Source of the DNA: Paenibacillus riograndensis SBR5 | GTDB taxonomy: Bacteria > Bacillota > Bacilli > Paenibacillales > Paenibacillaceae | Direction of reading: 5' to 3' | NCBI RefSeq assembly: GCF_000981585.1 | Contig: NZ_LN831776.1 | Location: forward strand, 5,501,187 to 5,565,186 | Length of the DNA stretch: 64,000 nt | In this document: one piece after another, positions 58,319 through 64,000 of the stretch | Numbering within the stretch: the first letter of the stretch is position 1 | Layout of the letters: every line of letters begins with the position of its first letter | The notes under the pieces: generated by a model | Told to the model about the DNA's origin: nothing | Seen by the model: the letters and a program-made list of their open reading frames with translations, nothing else | Database searches by the model: none | Position numbers and translations under genes: made by a program

Positions 58319-59242
58319 CTATTCCTTTACCGCGCCGATCATCACGCCCTGATTAAAGTATTTCTGCACAAAAGGATATACACACATGATCGGCACTGTA
58401 GCCACAATAATGACGGAGTAGCGCATCATATTCGCCAGCCGCAGTGCGATTTGCGCCGCTTCGCCCGTTCCCATGCCGGACTGCATCTGATTGGTAATCA
58501 GAATATTGCGGAGGATCAGCTGCAGCGGATACATGTCCGGGTTCTTCAGGTAGATCAAGGCGTTGAAATACGAGTTCCAGTATCCGACGGCAATCCATAA
58601 GCCAAGCACGGCAACAATTGCTTTGGACAGCGGCAGCACAACCCGGGCAAAGTAGCGGAGGTTGCCGCAGCCGTCGATCTGAGCCGCCTCCCATAAATCC
58701 CCGGGAATACTCGTCTGAAAAAAAGTCCGGGCGACAATAATGTTGTAGACCCCCACGGAGAAGGGCAGCACCATCACCAGGAAGGTGTCATACAGCTGGA
58801 AGTCGCGGATCGTCAGGAAGGTGGGAATCAGCCCGCCGTTAAAAAACATCGTGAAGATGAAATACAGCGAGATATACTTGCGGCCTGTCAGGTCTTTGCG
58901 GGACAGCGCATAGGCTGCCGAGATGTTTACGGCCAGACCGATCACCGTTCCGACGACCGTGTACAGAATGGTATTGAGGTAACCGGTCCAGATGTTGTCA
59001 TGGCGCAGCAGCTCTTTGTAGCCGTCGAGGGTAAAGCCCTTGGGGAACAGCCAGACCTGTCCTCCCGCTACAGCAGACGGATCACTGAACGAAGCGATGA
59101 CAATAAAAAACAGCGGATAGATCAGAATCAGCAGAAACACCGCTGCAATAACATACATAACGAACTCCATAACCGCATCCGAGGTGCGGTTATTTTTTAT
59201 TTTTCCTGTTTTCTCTTGAGCCGCAGGCTGTAGTACTCCCAT
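58319..59242 (-). CDS. Carbohydrate ABC transporter permease, LplC-like
   Basis: 307 residues, six membrane helices, and the EAA motif region EAAQIDGCGNLRYFARVVLPLSKA. Family MalG/LplC, the second permease of an oligosaccharide importer. Start 59242 after AAAGGGGAGCAG; a longer frame from 59398 overlaps the LplB-like gene and is not used. Third gene of the transporter operon; no ATPase gene is adjacent, so a shared MsmK-type ATPase is expected elsewhere. Confidence 0.93.
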   Translation of the reverse strand: MGVLQPAAQEKTGKIKNNRTSDAVMEFVMYVIAAVFLLILIYPLFFIVIASFSDPSAVAGGQVWLFPKGFTLDGYKELLRHDNIWTGYLNTILYTVVGTVIGLAVNISAAYALSRKDLTGRKYISLYFIFTMFFNGGLIPTFLTIRDFQLYDTFLVMVLPFSVGVYNIIVARTFFQTSIPGDLWEAAQIDGCGNLRYFARVVLPLSKAIVAVLGLWIAVGYWNSYFNALIYLKNPDMYPLQLILRNILITNQMQSGMGTGEAAQIALRLANMMRYSVIIVATVPIMCVYPFVQKYFNQGVMIGAVKE

Positions 59243-59258
59243 GATGCTGCTCCCCTTT

Positions 59259-60182
59259 CTACCACAAGCTGTTTTCGCTGAGTTTTTTGGAAATCTGGTT
59301 GACCATAATGAGCAGGATGAAATTAATGACTGTATTGAACAGGTTGATGGCTGAGGAGAAGCTGTACTGGCTGCTGAGCAGCCCGATTTTGTAGACATAG
59401 GTGGACAGAATTTCGCTTGAGGTGGCGTTCAGGTCATTCTGCATCAGATAGACCTTCTCGAAGCCGACGCCCAGCAGGCCGCCGACGCGCAGGATCAGCA
59501 GGGTGATGGCGGTCGGCATCAGCATCGGAATATCGATGTAGCGGACCTTGTGCCAGCGGCTGGCCCCGTCCACAGTAGCAGCCTCATACAGGCTCGGGTC
59601 CACCGCCGACAGCGCCGCGATGAAGATAATGCTGTCCCAGCCGACATGCTGCCACACATCGGACCAGACATACACGCTGCTGAACCACCCGGCTGAACCC
59701 ATGAGATCGGGAGCTTCTTTGCCGAACAGACTGTACAGATTGCCGACAAGGCCGGTACTTGGGGAGAGCAGTATCATCATCAGGCCGACCATAACCACTG
59801 TGGAAATGAAATGCGGCATATACGATACGGTCTGAAAAAAACGTCTGAACCGGTTCGGGCGCATCTGATTGACCATCAGCGCCAGCATGACCGGAATCGG
59901 GAAAGTAATCAGACTGTACACGCTAATGATCAGCGTATTCTTGATCGTGGACGAGAATTGATAGGAATGAAAAAACTTCTCGAAATACTTGAAGCCCGCC
60001 CAAGGGCTGTCCGTGATTCCGAGCGCCGGACTATAATCCTTGAAGGCAATAAGCACCCCGTACATCGGCTTATACGCGAATAATAACGTGAGAACCGCCG
60101 CAGGAAAAAGCAGCGCATACAGCCCCCAGTTCCGTTTGATCTGTCCCCAGGTCCGACCTGGACGGCGATGACCGGATTTCAT
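59259..60182 (-). CDS. Carbohydrate ABC transporter permease, LplB-like
   Basis: 307 residues, about six membrane helices, EAA loop YEAATVDGASRWHKVRYIDIPMLMP. Family MalF/LplB. Start 60182 after TAGGAGGGG. 16 bp before the LplC-like gene and about 110 bp after the binding-protein gene on the same strand. Confidence 0.93.
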   Translation of the reverse strand: MKSGHRRPGRTWGQIKRNWGLYALLFPAAVLTLLFAYKPMYGVLIAFKDYSPALGITDSPWAGFKYFEKFFHSYQFSSTIKNTLIISVYSLITFPIPVMLALMVNQMRPNRFRRFFQTVSYMPHFISTVVMVGLMMILLSPSTGLVGNLYSLFGKEAPDLMGSAGWFSSVYVWSDVWQHVGWDSIIFIAALSAVDPSLYEAATVDGASRWHKVRYIDIPMLMPTAITLLILRVGGLLGVGFEKVYLMQNDLNATSSEILSTYVYKIGLLSSQYSFSSAINLFNTVINFILLIMVNQISKKLSENSLW

Positions 60183-60293
60183 GAAACCCCTCCTAAAAGT
60201 GTTGTGAGCTATATGGAAAATGCCGTCCTGCAAAAAGCTGGCGCGGGACGGCATTTGCTCAAACCGATGAAGAATACTCTTCTCCGAAACTGG

Positions 60294-61898
60294 TTATTTT
60301 ACGCTCATATACCGGGCATAAGCGTCGGTGCGGATTTGGAGCAGCTTTTCCAGGCCCATATCGTTCAGCTTCTTCACATAGGCATCCCAGCCTTCATCAA
60401 TCCCGCCTTTGGTAATAAACTGGGCACGCATCGTGGTCACATAGCTGTCGATGTCCGTGGTCAGGGTTGGCAGCTCCTGGAATTCCTCGGAGGTGTACAT
60501 CACGTTAGGGAACGGCGTGGTCACGTAATCGCTGCCCAGCTTATCCAGCTGCAGCTTCAATCCGTCGCCGCTGCTTTGGCTCAGCACAATATTCTTCTCA
60601 AAGGACGGGCTGACATATTTCGGCCCGAAATCACGCAGCGACTGGTCCCAGTACCAGGCATCCGCACTCGTTCCCGCCGGCGGGTCCATCAGCGTGTAGG
60701 TGCTGTCGTCATTCTTTTTGAGCACCGTTCCGATAGCCCCCCAGAAATTTTGGATGCTGGCTTCATTGGTATAGAACTGGTCGGCCCAGCGGGCGGCGAC
60801 TTCCGGATTTTTGCAGGAGGTGGTAATCAGCAGCTCGTTGCGGGCGAGATTCATCCCGATGGGATTGCCGATGGTATAGCGCTTGCCGTCCGGCCCGGCC
60901 ACAGGCGGAATGGTTTCATACTGCTCGCTCCATTTGCCGAAGACGGCGTCCGGCGTCCATTGGTACGAGAGGCCTACGATCGGCGCGTCAGGATTCTGGA
61001 ACTTGGCCGAGATCATGGTGGCGTCCTGGGTGAACAGCTCTTTGTCCAGCAGGCCCTCGCTGTATAATTTGTTTTCCCATTTCAGGCCTTCCTTGTACTC
61101 TTCGGAAGTAGGGTAATATACAGCTTTACCGTCCTTAACCAGCATATTGTTGCTGTTGAGATCAGTGATGCCGAACGGGCTGATGAGGTCATTGCTGACT
61201 TCGATATACGGAATTTCATCTGCCTTGCCGTTACCGTTCGGGTCTTTTTCCTTGAAGGCCTTCATCACATTGTACAGATCATCCAAGGTGTCCGGCGTCT
61301 TCAGGCCAAGCTTGTCGAGCCAGGCCTTGTTGATGACCGGCTGGCGGGAGCTTTTCGGGCGTGAAGGCAATCTGGTCGGCAGAGAGTATATCTTCCCGTC
61401 GGGGAAGGTGCTGATTTTTTTCATCTCCGGCGTTTCTTCCATCGCGGCTTTCAGGTTCGGCATATATTGATCGATATACTCATCCAGCGGACGGAAATAG
61501 CTTAAGTTGTTGACGATATCGGAATCGGAAAAGGTCTGGTCGCCCACTACCACATCCGGCAGCGTGCCGCTGGCCAGCAGAATGGACTTCTGTTCCGCCC
61601 AGTCATTGGAGGACATGACCTGCCAATCAATTTTGACATTCGTATTCTTCTCCAGGTCCTTCAGCCACTGGTTCTGGGTGAAGGTATCCCCCATGCTTCC
61701 CCAACGCACAGTCAGCACCTTCAGGGTGACCGGTTCGTTGACGATCGGCAGGCCTTCTTTGTTGAAATCACCGGTATCCGCCGGAGCGTCCGCTTTCTCC
61801 TTATTGCCGCTGCAGCCGGCCATTCCCATAACCATTACGGCCGACAGCAGCAGCAGCGGCCATTTCTTGGCTGCTCTGCTTTTGCTGTGTATACCCAT
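60294..61898 (-). CDS. Extracellular solute-binding lipoprotein, LplA-like
   Basis: 534 residues. Signal peptide with lipobox GMAGCSG; lipid-anchored. The body is the large family-1 binding-protein fold typical of LplA/YtcQ, with PNGNGKADEIPY and EEFQELPTLTTDID. It catches oligosaccharides for the two permeases downstream. ATG 61898 is preferred over ATG 61913 because GGGGGAT stands at proper distance. First gene of the operon; divergent from the YesM-like kinase, which probably controls it. The 246 bp between the starts have no clear feature. Confidence 0.92.
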   Translation of the reverse strand: MGIHSKSRAAKKWPLLLLSAVMVMGMAGCSGNKEKADAPADTGDFNKEGLPIVNEPVTLKVLTVRWGSMGDTFTQNQWLKDLEKNTNVKIDWQVMSSNDWAEQKSILLASGTLPDVVVGDQTFSDSDIVNNLSYFRPLDEYIDQYMPNLKAAMEETPEMKKISTFPDGKIYSLPTRLPSRPKSSRQPVINKAWLDKLGLKTPDTLDDLYNVMKAFKEKDPNGNGKADEIPYIEVSNDLISPFGITDLNSNNMLVKDGKAVYYPTSEEYKEGLKWENKLYSEGLLDKELFTQDATMISAKFQNPDAPIVGLSYQWTPDAVFGKWSEQYETIPPVAGPDGKRYTIGNPIGMNLARNELLITTSCKNPEVAARWADQFYTNEASIQNFWGAIGTVLKKNDDSTYTLMDPPAGTSADAWYWDQSLRDFGPKYVSPSFEKNIVLSQSSGDGLKLQLDKLGSDYVTTPFPNVMYTSEEFQELPTLTTDIDSYVTTMRAQFITKGGIDEGWDAYVKKLNDMGLEKLLQIRTDAYARYMSVK

Positions 61899-62144
61899 TC
61901 TGTAATCCCCCATTTCATTGGTTGCATCCGCTTTACACCTCTAATGATAGCTTGCTGCATCTTTGCATTCCGGACCCATTGGCGGCAGTATTCGGACTTC
62001 TGCATCCGCTTACATCGATTTGAAGATTCTACCGTAATTTCAGCTGTGCAGGTATGACGGTATTCAGACTTTCGCTTGCAGTTTCCGGACTTTGTCAGGG
62101 ACTGCCGGGAATAGTGCATGTAATTTCTCCCGGGAGGTCTTATA

Positions 62145-63935
62145 ATGGCTTTGTTAGCCATACAACCGCTTTCATCTAATGAACGCGCAGGAAAGGACGC
62201 GGCATGTAAGACTATGATCAAACGAAAAGCAGGCAGCAAACCGTATCCCATCCGCCATTATGTACGAATCATGATCCTGGTCTCGTTCGCCGTACTGGTG
62301 CTGGACCTTGCCATCAGCCTGGCCTCCATTTCCATTGTGAAGCAGCAGTCCACACGGTATTTGCAGGATACAGCCAAGCTGTACATCGACCGCATCAACC
62401 ATGATTTTGCCTATATTAATCATTATATGGGCTGGACGCTGGCGAACGATGAAACCCTGAATATGATGAATGCCTATGAACCGGACAGCAGCGAGTTCCT
62501 GAAATCGAACAGTAATCTGTACAAACGGTTTTCCGAGCTGCAGAAGAATTACGGGCAGGAATACAACTTCTTTTTTTATTTGAAAAATCAGTCTTTCTTT
62601 CTGAACTGCGCACCGATCAGCGTCAGCTATACGGATTATCTGGAGCTGAAGAAGCTGATCTATTCCTATATAGAAGATAAGGATGTGTATGCGGAGTTTT
62701 ATTCCCGGTGGACACCTATCCTGGTCAACGGAAAATACTATATTATCAACATCGTCCCGTATTACAACCGCTATCTGATCGGTCTGATCTCCGCCGACAA
62801 TCTGATCCGCCCTTTGCGGCAGATTAACCTGGGGGCCAACGGCTATGCCTCCCTTGTGGATGAGAACGGCACCCGCATTTCAAGTCCCCTATCGGGCAGC
62901 GGGAAGCTGGTGCAGCAGGAGCAGGGCTGGCCGGGCCTGCTCCGGTCCCGCACGACGATCAGCAGTGAATTTTCCAATACTACATTCAGCGCGGACATGG
63001 TCATTCAATTCGGAGCCTTCGAGAAAATCATGATCGCCCAATTGCTGATTATGCTCCTGTTCTTCATCGTGACCTCCACCCTCTGCGCCGTAATGCTATT
63101 CTTCAATAAAAGAGTGCTGGGTCCGATCCAGAACTTCTCGGAGAATCTGGCGCACATGAATGAGGACGGTCAGCCCGCCGGCTTCAAAAGCAGTAAAATC
63201 ATCGAGCTGGAGCAGGCAAGCGACCAGTTCAAGGACCTGATGGAGCAGGTCAAAACCTTCAAAATCGCCATCTATGAGCAGGAGCTGGAAAAACAGCGCA
63301 TTCAGCTGGACTATATGAAGCAGCAGATCAAACCTCATTTTTTCCTGAACTGCCTGACCAGCATCTACAGTATGGCCCAGATCCAAATGTACGAAGAAAT
63401 CGAGAATATGGCCATGTCGACCTCGAAATACTTCCGCTATACGTTTCAGGACGGCGGGAACTTTGTCCGGCTGGAGGATGAGATCGAGCATATCCGCATT
63501 TATCTTGAAATCCAGCGCAGCCGGTACCGGGATGCCTTCAGACATCATATCGTGCAGGACGAAACAGCGAAAGATGTGCAGATCCCCCCGCTGGTGCTGC
63601 AGACCTTTATTGAGAACTCCGTCAAATATGCAATTTCCCGGGACCCTGAAGTCCAGATCAGCCTGACGGTTACCCGGCGTGAATCCGAAGAGGAACAGGT
63701 GACGGTGATTCAGATCTCGGACAACGGACCCGGCTTTGCCCCCGAGGTACTTGAGAAGCTGGTGCGGGGCCAGCCCCTGGATCAGAGCAAAGGAACGCAC
63801 ATCGGCATTATGAATACGCTTAAACGGCTGGAATACCTGTATTATAAAAAAGCGGCGGTTCACTTCTCCAATATAGAGGGCGGCGGCGCTTCTGTCATCA
63901 TAACCCTTCCGGATCTTCCGGCTACTTCAACATGA
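62145..63935 (+). CDS. YesM-family sensor histidine kinase
   Basis: 596 residues: membrane helix about 42-66, extracellular Cache-like region (80-290), second membrane helix about 300-326 followed by HAMP, then a His_kinase domain with QIKPHFFLNCLTSIYSMA (phospho-acceptor His) and HATPase motifs FIENSVKYA and SDNGPGFAP. GGGAGG before ATG 62145; an in-frame ATG at 62214 has a weak RBS. Pairs with the response regulator that follows. Typical controllers of LplABC-type oligosaccharide importers. Confidence 0.93.
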   Translation: MALLAIQPLSSNERAGKDAACKTMIKRKAGSKPYPIRHYVRIMILVSFAVLVLDLAISLASISIVKQQSTRYLQDTAKLYIDRINHDFAYINHYMGWTLANDETLNMMNAYEPDSSEFLKSNSNLYKRFSELQKNYGQEYNFFFYLKNQSFFLNCAPISVSYTDYLELKKLIYSYIEDKDVYAEFYSRWTPILVNGKYYIINIVPYYNRYLIGLISADNLIRPLRQINLGANGYASLVDENGTRISSPLSGSGKLVQQEQGWPGLLRSRTTISSEFSNTTFSADMVIQFGAFEKIMIAQLLIMLLFFIVTSTLCAVMLFFNKRVLGPIQNFSENLAHMNEDGQPAGFKSSKIIELEQASDQFKDLMEQVKTFKIAIYEQELEKQRIQLDYMKQQIKPHFFLNCLTSIYSMAQIQMYEEIENMAMSTSKYFRYTFQDGGNFVRLEDEIEHIRIYLEIQRSRYRDAFRHHIVQDETAKDVQIPPLVLQTFIENSVKYAISRDPEVQISLTVTRRESEEEQVTVIQISDNGPGFAPEVLEKLVRGQPLDQSKGTHIGIMNTLKRLEYLYYKKAAVHFSNIEGGGASVIITLPDLPATST

Positions 63936-63949
63936 ATGGAGAATTTCCT

Positions 63950-64000
63950 ATGAACGTATTGCTGGTCGATGACGACTATTATGTAGTAGCGGCTCTGCAA
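63950..64000 (+). CDS. Response regulator, N-terminal fragment (cut by window edge)
   Basis: Seventeen codons, MNVLLVDDDYYVVAALQ, the start of a receiver domain with the acidic pair of the phosphorylation pocket. Position directly after the YesM-like kinase predicts a YesN/AraC-type regulator. ATGGAGAATT serves as RBS. The gene continues beyond the window. Confidence 0.8.
   Translation, partial: MNVLLVDDDYYVVAALQ

Overview
The window looks like a chromosomal segment of a Paenibacillus-like member of the Bacillota. Support: moderately high GC with strong GGAGG ribosome binding sites and some TTG/GTG starts; Bacillota gene families throughout (BceRS-BceAB, YqjM, YitT, LplB/LplC with YesM, FruRKA, YjdI/YjdJ); many carbohydrate-use genes; and intergenic regions loaded with repeats. 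I see no rRNA, tRNA, CRISPR array or prophage. The genus is an inference from gene content.

Layout. 1-5.5 kb: a peptide-antibiotic resistance module of the Bce type. The transporter (ATPase plus a permease cut by the left edge) lies 2.3 kb from its two-component system, with an old-yellow enzyme, a MarR regulator and a SemiSWEET between them; an inverted repeat of BceR-operator type precedes the ATPase. 5.6-9.2 kb: a methyltransferase, two tandem-repeat arrays (12-nt and 51-nt units) and a MerR/dehydrogenase pair sharing a palindrome. 9.4-12 kb: AIM24-like protein, YitT protein with a possible structured leader, Crp/Fnr regulator. 12.2-17.9 kb: a tightly overlapping six-gene operon matching the uncharacterised Salmonella STM4011-STM4015 cassette (LRR protein, ATP-grasp-like protein, sulfatase-like hydrolase, two radical SAM enzymes) with an APS-kinase-like gene at its end. 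This is the best candidate for an undescribed system. 17.9-19.1 kb: about 1.2 kb of repeats only. 19.2-22.9 kb: fruR-fruK-fruA operon. 23-36 kb: housekeeping, stress and small genes (AI-2E transporter, Ung, RNase H, TetR/lipoprotein pair, Mn catalase, AlkC, nitrilase-like). An IS110 element here has landed inside a long composite repeat whose uninterrupted sister copy lies 5 kb downstream.

36.6-64 kb is mostly plant-polysaccharide use. A LacI regulator is followed by uxaB, uxaA, uxaC, a rhamnogalacturonan acetylesterase and an unassigned TIM-barrel enzyme. Next come a GH38 alpha-mannosidase with its own LacI regulator and paired operators, NAD synthetase, a Gre-like protein, a methyltransferase, an Rrf2 regulator, a frameshifted GH78 rhamnosidase divergent from an AraC regulator, and an Lpl-type oligosaccharide ABC transporter divergent from a YesM-type kinase and a response regulator cut by the right edge. 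Together they point to growth on pectin and rhamnogalacturonan: esterase and rhamnosidase trim side groups, the ABC system imports oligosaccharides, and UxaC-UxaB-UxaA convert galacturonate to 2-keto-3-deoxygluconate.

Limits: all assignments come from reading translations and motifs by eye. No alignment, profile search or folding was run. Starts were chosen from visible ribosome binding sites.
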